Counted from the first letter of the stretch, positions 54,820-62,722 are shown. The stretch is DNA of 64,000 bases from Terriglobia bacterium (GCA_023512135.1 JAIMAG010000002.1:248001-312000); one strand, 5' to 3'. Notes: generated by a model not told the origin, from the letters alone. Numbers and translations: made by a program.

Positions 54820-55710
54820 ATGCGGACGACCTGGACGCTGACGAAAATGCGCATGCGACTGGCGCTGCGCAACCGGGCCTTTCTGTTTTTCAGCCTGCTG
54901 ATGCCGCTCGCGTTTCTGTTCCTCTACGCGAGCCTGTTTGCCAAGGGCGAGCCGCGCGCGGTGGGTTATCTGTTTCCCTCGGTCCTGGCCCTGACGGTGA
55001 TGGGCAGCTTCTGGGGCCTGAGCATTCAACTGGTGATGTTCCGCGAGCACGGCATTCTGCGACGGTTCCGTCTGACGCCGGTGGGACCCGCCGCGCTGCT
55101 GGCCTCGAGCATCCTGTCCAATTACGTCCTGACGCTGCCCACTGTGGCGCTGGAATTCGTGCTCGTGCGTGCGGTCTACGGCGTCACGACGTTCGGCAAC
55201 CTGTGGGGCGCGTGGCTTTTCATCACGCTCGGCATTGTGACGTTTGCCGCTTTCGGTCTGATCGTGGCCAGTCTGACGAACACGATGCAGGAAACCCAGG
55301 TGCTGAACAACGCGATCTGGTTCCTGTTCCTGTTTTTCTCCGGGGCCACGCTCCCGCTGGTGTTCTTCCCGGAGTGGCTGCAGCGGCTGAGCATGTTTCT
55401 GCCGGCAACGCATCTGGTGGTGGGACTGCAGTTCACGCTGATCGGCGCGGTGCCGGTTCGCTCGCTCGGGCCGGAAGTGGTCGCACTGGTCGGCGGCGCC
55501 GCACTGGCGTTTGCTCTTTCCTGGAAACTGTTCCGCTGGGAGCCGGGGGAAAAAATTTCGCGGTCGGCCAAGGCCTGGGCCGCTGCCGTGATCATTCCGT
55601 TCCTGTTGCTGGGCGTGTGGGAAAACGCCCTGGACGCCCGACGCATCGAATTGCAGAAAATCTACCGGTCGCTCGGGGAACGCACGAGTCCGCTGCCGGA
55701 GCAACGCTGA
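54820..55710 (+). CDS. ABC-2 type transporter permease
   Basis: Integral membrane protein of 296 residues with six hydrophobic segments. An amphipathic N-terminal helix (LTKMRMRLALRNRAFLFFS) and the central motif IVASLTNTMQETQVLNNAIWFLFLFFSGATLP followed by LSMFLPATHLV are the ABC-2 membrane signature. It partners the ATPase encoded just upstream. The C-terminal tail has an extra helix and a polar 25-residue end. No periplasmic adaptor or outer-membrane factor is adjacent. Confidence 0.9.
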   Translation: MRTTWTLTKMRMRLALRNRAFLFFSLLMPLAFLFLYASLFAKGEPRAVGYLFPSVLALTVMGSFWGLSIQLVMFREHGILRRFRLTPVGPAALLASSILSNYVLTLPTVALEFVLVRAVYGVTTFGNLWGAWLFITLGIVTFAAFGLIVASLTNTMQETQVLNNAIWFLFLFFSGATLPLVFFPEWLQRLSMFLPATHLVVGLQFTLIGAVPVRSLGPEVVALVGGAALAFALSWKLFRWEPGEKISRSAKAWAAAVIIPFLLLGVWENALDARRIELQKIYRSLGERTSPLPEQR

Positions 55711-55827
55711 TCCCGACGCAGCCGCATCGGCGCCCTCCGTGGCACACACACATCGCCGACGCGGAACAACACGCGCGTTGCCGCGTTGGCTGCGGCGGGC
55801 GCCAGACGCCGGTCGTGACAGAATTGC

Positions 55828-55855
55828 TTGGACAGCAGAGACCGTGTGCTATAAT
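55828..55855 (+). promoter_or_regulatory. strong extended -10 promoter of ilvE
   Basis: TG-C-TATAAT (55847-55855) is a perfect extended -10. TTGGAC (55828-55833) at 16 bases is a modest -35. The start point is predicted at about 55862. Confidence 0.7.
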
Positions 55856-55860
55856 CCGCG

Positions 55861-55920
55861 CCTGGCGCATCGGAGCGCGGCTCCGCAGCAGAACGTCCCC
55901 GCCCCGACGTGTGCGCCAGG
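55861..55920 (+). ncRNA. candidate three-way-junction leader RNA of ilvE
   Basis: Closing stem of 9 perfect pairs: CCTGGCGCA (55861-55869) with TGCGCCAGG (55912-55920). Within it are CGGAGC-GCG-GCTCCG (55871-55885) and ACGTC-CCCGCCCC-GACGT (55893-55910). The closing stem begins at the predicted transcription start. It matches no riboswitch class I know, and no leader peptide or T-box element is evident. It could instead be a chance fold in GC-rich DNA. Confidence 0.4.
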
Positions 55921-56047
55921 GCTGGAAGTTCGGGCCAGCGCGAGCAAGGCCAAGTCATCCCATCCGCATGACCGGCTGCGGAGTCTCGGAAGCACTCCTG
56001 CACGCCGGTGCACGACGCAGACTGAAACGGAGGCGCCGGAGACCGCG

Positions 56048-56995
56048 ATGACCATCAAAAAAACCGAAAAAATCTGGCACAACGGAAAGCTGATTCCCTG
56101 GGATGAGGCCACCATCCACGTTACTGCGCACGTCATCAGCTACGGCTCGGCGGTTTTCGAAGGCATTCGCTGCTATCAGACCCAGCAGGGACCGGCGGTG
56201 TTCCGGCTGCGGGAGCACCTCCAGCGGCTGATTCATTCGGCACGCATCTACCGGATGGAATTTCCCTACACTCTGGAACAACTGATGGCGGCCTCGCTCG
56301 AAGTGGTGCGCGTGAACAAACTGGCCGCCTGTTACCTGCGGCCGATTGTGTTGCGCGGCTACGGCGAGGTGGGGGTGAATCCCTTCCCCTCGCCGGTCGA
56401 GGTCTACATCGCCTGCTGGGAGTGGGGCAAGTATCTGGGCAACGAGGCCATCGAACAGGGCGTGGACGTCTGCGTCAGCTCGTGGGCCCGCATGGCGCCG
56501 AACACGCTGCCGGCGATGTCGAAGGCCGCAGCGAACTACATGAACTCACAGCTGATTCGCATGGAGGCGATGCTGAACGGCTACGTGGAAGGCATCGCGC
56601 TCGACCCCAACGGCTACGTCAGCGAAGGCTCGGGTGAAAATCTGTTTCTGGTCTACGAAGGCACCGTGCTCACGCCGCCACTGGCCAACTCGATCCTGCC
56701 CGGCATCACTCGCAACACGGTGATGACGTTGTGTCAGGACCTGGGCATCCCGGTCCGCGAACAGATGATCCCGCGCGAAATGCTCTACGTGGCCGAGGAG
56801 GTCTTCTTCTGCGGCACGGCGGCCGAAATCACGCCGATCCGTTCGGTGGACAAGATTCCCATCGGCAAGGGCAGTCGCGGCCCGATCACAAAAAAGCTGC
56901 AGGAGGAATTCTTCGGCATCACCAGCGGCACCAAAGCCGACCGCCACGGCTGGCTCACACCGGTGAATGTGCCGGTGGCCGCTGGCTCCCGGTGA
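56048..56995 (+). CDS. ilvE: branched-chain amino acid aminotransferase
   Basis: PLP class IV aminotransferase of 315 residues that makes or degrades Leu, Ile and Val. The start IWHNGKLIPWDEATIHVTAHVISYGSAVFEGIR is characteristic. The PLP lysine is in AMSKAAANYMNSQL, and SEGSGENLFLV and GITRNTVM are conserved cofactor or phosphate contacts. EVFFCGTAAEITPI near the end is also family-specific. GGAG precedes the ATG at 56048. It is a single-gene unit with a long leader; no other ilv or leu genes are nearby. Confidence 0.96.
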   Translation: MTIKKTEKIWHNGKLIPWDEATIHVTAHVISYGSAVFEGIRCYQTQQGPAVFRLREHLQRLIHSARIYRMEFPYTLEQLMAASLEVVRVNKLAACYLRPIVLRGYGEVGVNPFPSPVEVYIACWEWGKYLGNEAIEQGVDVCVSSWARMAPNTLPAMSKAAANYMNSQLIRMEAMLNGYVEGIALDPNGYVSEGSGENLFLVYEGTVLTPPLANSILPGITRNTVMTLCQDLGIPVREQMIPREMLYVAEEVFFCGTAAEITPIRSVDKIPIGKGSRGPITKKLQEEFFGITSGTKADRHGWLTPVNVPVAAGSR

Positions 56996-57122
56996 CACCA
57001 GCAACCGGGCCAGTTCCTTCCGGCAGTGTTGTTGTCCGCGGAATCCGGTTCGTTCCCTGTCCTTTCAGGCGATCGGACAAAATCAGAAAACGCCGGAAAA
57101 TCTCTGTGGCTGCTGCGATGCG

Positions 57123-57473
57123 CTACAGGCGAACGAAGATGAGGCCGTCGCGGACCTGCACGGGGAGACAGGTAGCGGCCCGCAACTGGTCGCGGAGCTG
57201 CGGCATATCGTCGGGATAGACGTTGGCGGGGAAAACGTTCTCGCCGGTGCGCGGGTCGTAGCGGAAGTTGTGCCAGGGACAAACCAGCGCACCCAGATAG
57301 ATTTCGCCCTCATCCAGCGGACCGCCCTGGTGCGGACAACGAGCATCCAAGGCATAAACCTGACCATCGAGGTGCACCAGAACGATGCGTCGCCCGGCCG
57401 CGTCCACACCGCGCACGCGGCCTGACGGCAGCTCTTCCAGTCGAGCAACGGCAATCCAGCCGTTCCCTTGCAT
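57123..57473 (-). CDS. Rieske [2Fe-2S] ferredoxin-like protein
   Basis: Small protein of 116 residues with one Rieske domain. Cluster ligands are Cys46-Pro-His48 (ARCPHQGGPL) and Cys65-Pro-Trp-His68 (VCPWHNFRYD). The RTGENV and C-terminal LPVQVRDGLIFV segments are typical of NirD- or BphF-type ferredoxins. There is no signal peptide, so it is probably cytoplasmic. It lies 110 bases downstream of a diheme cytochrome gene; the gap contains a perfect 16-base palindrome (57514-57529). GGAGG lies 5 bases before the ATG. The partner oxygenase or reductase is not in the window. Confidence 0.93.
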   Translation of the reverse strand: MQGNGWIAVARLEELPSGRVRGVDAAGRRIVLVHLDGQVYALDARCPHQGGPLDEGEIYLGALVCPWHNFRYDPRTGENVFPANVYPDDMPQLRDQLRAATCLPVQVRDGLIFVRL

Positions 57474-57583
57474 CGGTTCCTCCGGCTTCTACTCTGCGAT
57501 GAAGGCCGCGCGATCCCGGCCGGCCGGGACCCTGTTCACGACCCGCCGGCCGGCCGGGGTCATCGCGCCGGACCCTGGCGGCC

Positions 57584-58987
57584 TCAGAGCACGCGCAAGA
57601 AGGCCACCAGGTCTTTCTTTTCCTGCTCGGTCAGCTTCAGACCCAGTACCAGGTTGAAGAATTCCACCGTATCTTCCAGCGTGAGCAGGCGCCCGTCGTG
57701 CAGATACGGGGGCGAGTCTTTGATGCCGCGCAGCGGGAAGGTCTTGATGGGCCCATCCGCGCTGGCGTAGCGACCGTTGATCATCTGCGGCGTGTAGAAG
57801 CGTTCCACGCGCAGGTTGTGCATCAGGTTGTCGGTGTAGTACGGCGGAATGTGGCAGACGCTGCACTGCGCCTTGCCAAAGAAAAGCTCCTCGCCGCGAA
57901 TCTCCTCCGGCGTAGCTTTGCTGCGGTCGAGCCGACCGAACAGGTTCAGCTTTGGCGCCGGCGGAAAATCCAGCAGGGCCTGAAACTCCGCCATGAAATG
58001 CACCTGGCTGCCGCGCTCGAGGATGTTCACTCCCTTCTTCTGCGCCATCACCGGGTCGCCGTCGAAATAAGCGGCGCGCTGCTCGAACTCGGTGAAATCC
58101 TCGATCGATTTCAGCGCCCGCTGCGAGCCGAACAGCCGCTGCACATTCACGCCGCGCAGGCTGGGCGTGTCGATGCGGTGGCGGAACGGTTGTGGCCGGA
58201 TGTCGCCCACCAGATGGGTGGCGGCGTTCGTGTGTCCATTCACATGACAATCAAAACACGCCACGCCCAGGCTGGGCTTTTCCGAACGACGATCCTCGGT
58301 CTGGTTGAACTGCTGTTGTGGAAACGGAGTCAACAGCAGTCGCAGGCCCTCAAGCTGTTTGGGATTCAGGATGCCGTTGAACAGCTCGTAGTAGTTGCTC
58401 AGCGTGACGACCTGACCCTGGGAGACGTCCCCGAGATCGGGCCGGGTGGTCAGGTAGATGGGAGGCGGAAATTCCGGCAGCAGGTGGTCCGGGAGATCAT
58501 AGTCGAGATCGAACCGCGTCAGGTCGCGGCCTTCCTGTCGCAGGATCGCGTCGATGTGGAATTTCGGGAACAACATGCCGCCCTCGGGATGATTCGGGTG
58601 CGGCAGCGGCAGAAAGCCTTTCGGGAAAAGATTGCGCGCCCGAATCTCCTCCGGCGACATCGCGGCCAGCTGCTCCCAGGTGACGCCCGCAGGCAGGCGG
58701 ACACGCACGCCGGCCTGTACCGGTTTGCCGCGGCTCATTGTCACACCCGGCGCCGGACGATTGCTGAGGTCATACCGTTCCTCGAGCAATTGCCGGTGCC
58801 GGGCCATCACCTCGTCTTTGCTTGCTTTCAGGCGGTTCAGAATACTGGCAAAGCTTTCCTGGATGGCGACGGGGCCGTAGCTGGTCTGGCCTCGCTCCTG
58901 AGCGAATGCCACTCCCAGGAGCAGCACAAGCAGGGTGCCTGCGGCCAAGACAAGGCCCGACCCTCGGGTGAACTTTGTTTTCACCAT
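57584..58987 (-). CDS. secreted diheme cytochrome c, cytochrome c peroxidase/MauG-related
   Basis: Protein of 467 residues with a signal peptide (VLAAGTLLVLLLGVAFA). Two haem motifs are CFDCH (244-248) and CSVCH (375-379). After each haem the pattern resembles bacterial cytochrome c peroxidases: TPSLRGV after the first and FPLRGIKDSPPYLHDGRLLTLEDTVEFFN after the second. An N-terminal region of about 200 residues before the first haem has no similarity I recognise and is unusual for the family. AGGAGG precedes the ATG. Possible roles are peroxide reduction or oxidation of an exported substrate. Confidence 0.87.
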   Translation of the reverse strand: MVKTKFTRGSGLVLAAGTLLVLLLGVAFAQERGQTSYGPVAIQESFASILNRLKASKDEVMARHRQLLEERYDLSNRPAPGVTMSRGKPVQAGVRVRLPAGVTWEQLAAMSPEEIRARNLFPKGFLPLPHPNHPEGGMLFPKFHIDAILRQEGRDLTRFDLDYDLPDHLLPEFPPPIYLTTRPDLGDVSQGQVVTLSNYYELFNGILNPKQLEGLRLLLTPFPQQQFNQTEDRRSEKPSLGVACFDCHVNGHTNAATHLVGDIRPQPFRHRIDTPSLRGVNVQRLFGSQRALKSIEDFTEFEQRAAYFDGDPVMAQKKGVNILERGSQVHFMAEFQALLDFPPAPKLNLFGRLDRSKATPEEIRGEELFFGKAQCSVCHIPPYYTDNLMHNLRVERFYTPQMINGRYASADGPIKTFPLRGIKDSPPYLHDGRLLTLEDTVEFFNLVLGLKLTEQEKKDLVAFLRVL

Positions 58988-59036
58988 GGCCTTTCCTCCT
59001 CTATGCTCGGGTGCGACGTTGTGAGCTTGCTTTGTG

Positions 59037-59052
59037 GGCGGTCCGGACCGCC
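59037..59052. promoter_or_regulatory. 16-base perfect palindrome upstream of the diheme cytochrome gene
   Basis: GGCGGTCCGGACCGCC at 59037-59052 lies 50-65 bases before the cytochrome start. Its size and position fit a dimeric regulator site. A second repeat, GGTCACCC/GGGTGACC (59100-59127), lies between it and the ferritin gene and could be a weak terminator. Confidence 0.4.
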
Positions 59053-59199
59053 GACCTATCCCGGCACAGCTTCCCGGCTCGGTGAGAAACTGGTTGCGAG
59101 GTCACCCGGCCGCAGCTCTGGGTGACCCCTGCCCAGGCCGGCGCCTTGACCGGAAAGGTCACCGGCAGGCGTGCTGACTGTGCCGTTACGGCGTCCGGC

Positions 59200-59766
59200 T
59201 CAGCCCTTCGGCACGACCAGGAAGCGCGAGGTGTAGGGCGATTCGCCCGGCGCACCCCGACGGAAGTGGCCCGAAGGACCTTCGCCGAGATACTCGCTGA
59301 ACCACGACTCGTGCTCGACTTCCTCGTGCAGGATGGCGAGCGAGAGGTCGTAGGTGCGGGGGTCTTTCCCGGCCGTCATCTGACAGATTTCGGTGTAGAC
59401 GCGAATCGCGCAGCGCTCGGCCTCCACCAGCACGGTCAGCATCTCTTTCATGTTCGTGGGATCTTTGGGCAGGTAAGCATCGGGGCACGCGGCATCGTTG
59501 GCGAAATCGCGGATGTCGCGTGGCAGCGCCCCGCCGAGCTCATAGATCCGGGGAGTGAGCGCTTCGAAGTGATTGCGATCTTCGATTCGCGCGTCCTCGA
59601 TGATCTCTTTCAGGCCTTCGCCGTCAAAACCGATCGAGTTCACGCGCAGGATGGTGTAGTAGTAGTAGGTGGTGAATTCCGCCGCGGCGGCCCGGACGAG
59701 TTTCTTTACCAGCTCGTCCACGTTGATGCCGGCCTTGGCGACAACCTCTCGGGCAACCTTCCCCAT
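59200..59766 (-). CDS. Dps-like (DpsL) ferritin-family protein
   Basis: Four-helix-bundle protein of 188 residues with two carboxylate/histidine pairs for a di-iron centre: [35 protein letters not shown] and [10 protein letters not shown]. The [13 protein letters not shown] loop and the Cys residues in helix D match the DpsL (thioferritin) type known from thermophilic archaea and bacteria. Such proteins use hydrogen peroxide to oxidise and store iron. AAGGAG precedes the ATG. It follows the Fur-family gene by 21 bases, so the regulator and storage protein are co-transcribed. Confidence 0.87.
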   Translation of the reverse strand: MGKVAREVVAKAGINVDELVKKLVRAAAAEFTTYYYYTILRVNSIGFDGEGLKEIIEDARIEDRNHFEALTPRIYELGGALPRDIRDFANDAACPDAYLPKDPTNMKEMLTVLVEAERCAIRVYTEICQMTAGKDPRTYDLSLAILHEEVEHESWFSEYLGEGPSGHFRRGAPGESPYTSRFLVVPKG

Positions 59767-59787
59767 GGTTCTTTCTCCTTTCGTGCG

Positions 59788-60255
59788 TCAGGATTTTGCC
59801 GTGCGTTTCGACGGCTTCGGCCGACGCTGCTGCCTCCGCAGGCGCGCGCGACAGGCGCGGCAGTAGCCGCAGATGCGGAACAGCAGGTGCTCGGCCGCAA
59901 AACCCTGCTTGCGTCGCACCTGTTCGGGCAGGTGAAGCAGCAGGGGCAGCGGGTAGTCGCTCAGGCGGCCGCAGCCCAGACAGTACAGGTGGGCGTGCGG
60001 CGCGCGGTTGTGGATGATTTCGTAACGCGCGCCCCCGGCGTCCAGGTGCACGCGCTGCAGGAAACCTTGCTCGACCAGCAGGTCGAGCGTGCGATAGACC
60101 GTGGCCCGCGAGACGCCGTGACGCCGCAGGGCATAGACGACGTCGTCGGCACTGAAGTGGCCGGGTAGCGTCGGCAACCGGTCCAGGATCAGCTCGCGTT
60201 CCCGGGTGCGCCGGGGTAGGCGGCGCCATTTTTTGCTTGTGAGACTCAGTCTCAT
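59788..60255 (-). CDS. Fur-family transcriptional regulator (Fur or PerR type)
   Basis: Metal-dependent repressor of 155 residues. The winged-helix part has LPTLPGHFSADDVVYALRRHGVSRATVYRTLDLLVEQGFLQRV. The dimerisation part has HNRAPHAHLYCLGCGRLSDYP with a CxxC, and a second CGYCRAC near the basic C-terminus, both expected to bind structural zinc. Whether it senses iron or peroxide cannot be decided, but its link to a Dps-like ferritin favours PerR-like stress control. The ATG at 60255 is 7 bases after a TAGCCT -10, so the message is probably leaderless. Confidence 0.88.
   Translation of the reverse strand: MRLSLTSKKWRRLPRRTRERELILDRLPTLPGHFSADDVVYALRRHGVSRATVYRTLDLLVEQGFLQRVHLDAGGARYEIIHNRAPHAHLYCLGCGRLSDYPLPLLLHLPEQVRRKQGFAAEHLLFRICGYCRACRARLRRQQRRPKPSKRTAKS
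60240..60254. promoter_or_regulatory. 7-1-7 palindrome, candidate Fur-family operator
   Basis: TGAGACT-C-AGTCTCA is a perfect 15-base palindrome with the TGA...TCA frame of Fur/PerR boxes (TGATAAT-N-ATTATCA). It covers the predicted start point and the first codons of the fur-family gene, as expected for autoregulation. Confidence 0.6.
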
Positions 60256-60262
60256 TTTCAAC

Positions 60263-60291
60263 AGGCTACGCGGGCGGCCCCGACCTGTCAA
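60263..60291 (-). promoter_or_regulatory. sigma-70-type promoter of the fur-ferritin operon
   Basis: On the - strand TTGACA (60286-60291), 17 bases, TAGCCT (60263-60268), then 7 bases to the ATG. Confidence 0.6.
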
Positions 60292-60369
60292 GAGAAAACT
60301 GCAGGGCGGCAGTGGAAAACTGTGGCCGGCAGCGTCTCCTCGAGCTTTCCGACATTCCCCGGCAAAACC

Positions 60370-60378
60370 TGCTAGAAT
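60370..60378 (+). promoter_or_regulatory. extended -10 promoter of the aquaporin gene
   Basis: TG-C-TAGAAT (5 of 6 in the hexamer) at 60370-60378. The start point near 60385 leaves a leader of about 30 bases. Confidence 0.5.
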
Positions 60379-60414
60379 CCCCGTCGGCTTGATCGACAGA
60401 GCCCTGGGACGACA

Positions 60415-61101
60415 ATGGCTTCCCTGCCTCGACGCCTGCTGGCGGAATTCCTCGGCAGCTTCGCCTGGGTGTTTGTCGCGATCGGGGCAATCTGTGCGGT
60501 GCAGTTGCGCCCGGGCAGCGAAACCGAAGCGGCGCGCCTGCTGGCTGTTGCGGCGGCGCAGGCCGGCATGGTGGCGGCGATGGTCACCCTGCTGGCGCCG
60601 GTCAGCGGGGCACACCTGAATCCGGCGGTGACGATAGCCTTCTGGGTCACCCGCCGGATGAATACGCTGGAGGCGCTGGCGTACTGGCTGGTGCAGTTTC
60701 TGGGCGGCTACGCCGCAGCCGCGGCAATAAAGACGATTCTGCCAGCCGGTATCTGGCGCCCGGTGCTGCTGGGCGCGCCGTGGCTGGCCACCGACCTGCT
60801 GCGCGTGCAGGGAATGCTGCTCGAGGGCGTGTCAACTTTTCTGGTCGTGTTTGTCTTCTTGGCGCTGGCTGCGGATGCCAGTCGCCTGAACCCGGGACAA
60901 GGTCTGGCCACCGGTCTGGCGGTGGGAGCCGCGGTGCTGGTAGCCATTCCCTACACGGGCGCGGCACTGAACCCGGCCCGGGCGCTGGGTCCGGCGGTTG
61001 CCGGTGGTTTCTGGGCAGCGCACGGAGTCTTCTGGGTAGGCCCGCTGGCCGGCGGGGTGCTGGCTGGCTGGTTGCACGACATACTCTTCCCCCGTCGATA
61101 G
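60415..61101 (+). CDS. MIP family aquaporin
   Basis: Channel protein of 228 residues with six membrane spans and two half-helices. The NPA motifs are both intact: GAHLNPAVT (Asn69) and ALNPARALGP (Asn186). The Arg after the second NPA (Arg189) belongs to the selectivity filter. The short loops favour a water channel (AqpZ-like) over the longer glycerol facilitators, but substrate is not certain. It is divergent from the fur-ferritin operon and is not obviously linked to the following PilT-type gene. Confidence 0.92.
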   Translation: MASLPRRLLAEFLGSFAWVFVAIGAICAVQLRPGSETEAARLLAVAAAQAGMVAAMVTLLAPVSGAHLNPAVTIAFWVTRRMNTLEALAYWLVQFLGGYAAAAAIKTILPAGIWRPVLLGAPWLATDLLRVQGMLLEGVSTFLVVFVFLALAADASRLNPGQGLATGLAVGAAVLVAIPYTGAALNPARALGPAVAGGFWAAHGVFWVGPLAGGVLAGWLHDILFPRR

Positions 61102-61202
61102 GCTCTGCGGAGCGCAACCCGCGACGCGGCTGCGCGTTGCTTGCCAAGCCGCCCGGGTGGCGGGATTTGTTGCTCCGGCGGAAACACGGAGCGGCTGGTT
61201 TC

Positions 61203-61231
61203 TTGCCGGCATCCGGTACGCGTGCTAGCTT
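61203..61231 (+). promoter_or_regulatory. promoter of the second PilT-type gene
   Basis: TTGCCG (61203-61208), 17 bases, TAGCTT (61226-61231) with TG-C immediately before the hexamer. Confidence 0.5.
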
Positions 61232-61261
61232 GCGAGAAGGAGTTTGCCGGAGCAATCGGCC

Positions 61262-62404
61262 ATGGCCCTGAGCATCGACGACCTGCTGCGCCGCGCGGTG
61301 GAATCGCGCGCCTCGGACTTACATCTGAAGGTCGGCAACCACCCCTACCTGCGCATCGACGGCGTGCTGCACCCGATGAACGACGTGCCGCGCATCACTC
61401 CGGAAGAGATGCTCTCGATGGCCTTCAGCATGATGACCAACCGGCAGAAACAGAAGTTCAAGGAATCGGCGGAGCTGGATATGGCCTACGGGGTGGCCGG
61501 GCTGGGCCGGTTCCGCGTCAACGTATTTCAGCAGCGCGGCAACGTAGGCATGGTGCTGCGCGTCATCCCCACAAAAATCCGCACGATCGACGAGCTGAAT
61601 CTACCGGCGGTAATCGAAAAAATCTGCGAGGAGCAGCGCGGACTGGTGTTGGTGACCGGCACGACCGGTTCCGGCAAATCCACCACGCTGGCGGCGATGA
61701 TCGACCGCATCAATTCCACCCGCTCGGACCACATCATCACGATCGAAGACCCGATCGAGTTCCTGCACCGGGACAAGAAGGGCTTTGTGAACCAGCGCGA
61801 AGTCGAAGTGGATACAGCGAGCTTTTCCACCGCGCTGCGCGCCGCGTTGCGTCAGGACCCGGACGTGATCCTGGTGGGCGAAATGCGCGACCTGGAAACG
61901 ATCTCGACGGCCCTGCTCGCCGCCGAAACCGGCCACCTGGTGCTCTCGACCCTGCACACGCTGGATGCGACGGAGACCATCCAGCGCATCATCGCCGTCT
62001 TCCCGCCTCCGGAGCAGAAGCAGATTCGGCTGCAACTGGCCTCGACGCTGAAAGCGGTGATCTCCCAGCGGCTGGTGCGCCGGGCCGATGGCATCGGCCG
62101 CGTGCCTGCCGTCGAAGTGATGATCGCCACGGCCTATATCCGCGATTGCATCATCAACCCCGACAAAACCCGTCTGATTCGCGACGCGATTGCAGCCGGA
62201 ACCAGCCAGTACGGCATGCAGACGTTCGATCAGTCGCTCTACGAGCTGTACAACCGCGGCCTGATCACCTATGAAGAAGCTCTGCTGCGGGCCTCCAACC
62301 CGGACGATTTCCGTCTGCGTGTGCAGGGCATCCGTTCGGCCGCCGATGCGGCCCGGGAAGAAATGGAGCGCGCGATTTCGGAATTCGAGCGCTTCCGACG
62401 CTGA
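61262..62404 (+). CDS. PilT/PilU-like ATPase, second copy
   Basis: Retraction-type ATPase of 380 residues, separate from the pil cluster. Walker A GTTGSGKS, Asp box TIEDPIEFLH, Walker B ILVGEMRDLET and His box TGHLVLSTLHTLDA are intact. The PilT-specific AIRNLIRE motif is replaced by TAYIRDCIINPDK. That and the longer acidic C-terminus suggest a PilU-like auxiliary motor or one serving the second (T2SS-like) assembly system. The ATG at 61262 has GGAG 9 bases upstream; a TTG at 61244 would add six residues. Confidence 0.9.
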   Translation: MALSIDDLLRRAVESRASDLHLKVGNHPYLRIDGVLHPMNDVPRITPEEMLSMAFSMMTNRQKQKFKESAELDMAYGVAGLGRFRVNVFQQRGNVGMVLRVIPTKIRTIDELNLPAVIEKICEEQRGLVLVTGTTGSGKSTTLAAMIDRINSTRSDHIITIEDPIEFLHRDKKGFVNQREVEVDTASFSTALRAALRQDPDVILVGEMRDLETISTALLAAETGHLVLSTLHTLDATETIQRIIAVFPPPEQKQIRLQLASTLKAVISQRLVRRADGIGRVPAVEVMIATAYIRDCIINPDKTRLIRDAIAAGTSQYGMQTFDQSLYELYNRGLITYEEALLRASNPDDFRLRVQGIRSAADAAREEMERAISEFERFRR

Positions 62405-62460
62405 ACCACCGCCGCCGCTGCTCGTTCTGCTCCCGCCGCCTTCGCGCTTGGAATGCCAGG

Positions 62461-62637
62461 CTACTCGTCGTGAATGGCAGCTAACACTTTGGCCGCAAGC
62501 GCAGCGGGAATTTCTTCCATGCCGTGGATCCGGCGGGCATGTTCCCGCGTCTTTTCGAGGATTTCATCCTCGTTTACACCGCGTGCCTCGAAGTCGCAGT
62601 CGATACCGACGTCCCGGCACCGCAACACTTTGGCCAT
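62461..62637 (-). CDS. DUF1059 family small protein
   Basis: Short gene of 58 residues. The protein begins MAKVLRCRDVGIDCDFEARG and continues with the conserved helix EDEILEKTREHARRIHGMEEIP. This is the complete pattern of DUF1059: two cysteines in the first 15 residues, then an amphipathic helix with a His pair. GGGGGG lies 4 bases before the ATG. The function of the family is unknown. It is convergent with the PilT-type gene and divergent from the DUF2062 gene. Confidence 0.9.
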   Translation of the reverse strand: MAKVLRCRDVGIDCDFEARGVNEDEILEKTREHARRIHGMEEIPAALAAKVLAAIHDE

Positions 62638-62722
62638 AGTTCCCCCCTCACCGGCTCCAGCGTTCCCGGGAAGCAGGGAGAAACCTATGCAAGCGGCCGC
62701 GGAATGTCAATCCGGCCTGCGG

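Larger units (their letters stand above)
55711..56047. other. 337-base region holding the ilvE promoter and structured leader
   Basis: No gene is visible. The first 110 bases after the permease stop show nothing recognisable. The ilvE promoter is at 55828-55855. The rest is the predicted 186-base ilvE leader, with potential RNA structure at 55861-55920 and a further GCTGG/CCAGC hairpin at 55921-55939. Confidence 0.55.

Noticed and set aside
55856-56047. Attenuator leader peptide or T-box upstream of ilvE
   Set aside because: No short frame rich in Leu, Ile or Val codons, no T-box sequence and no terminator with a T tract were found in the leader.
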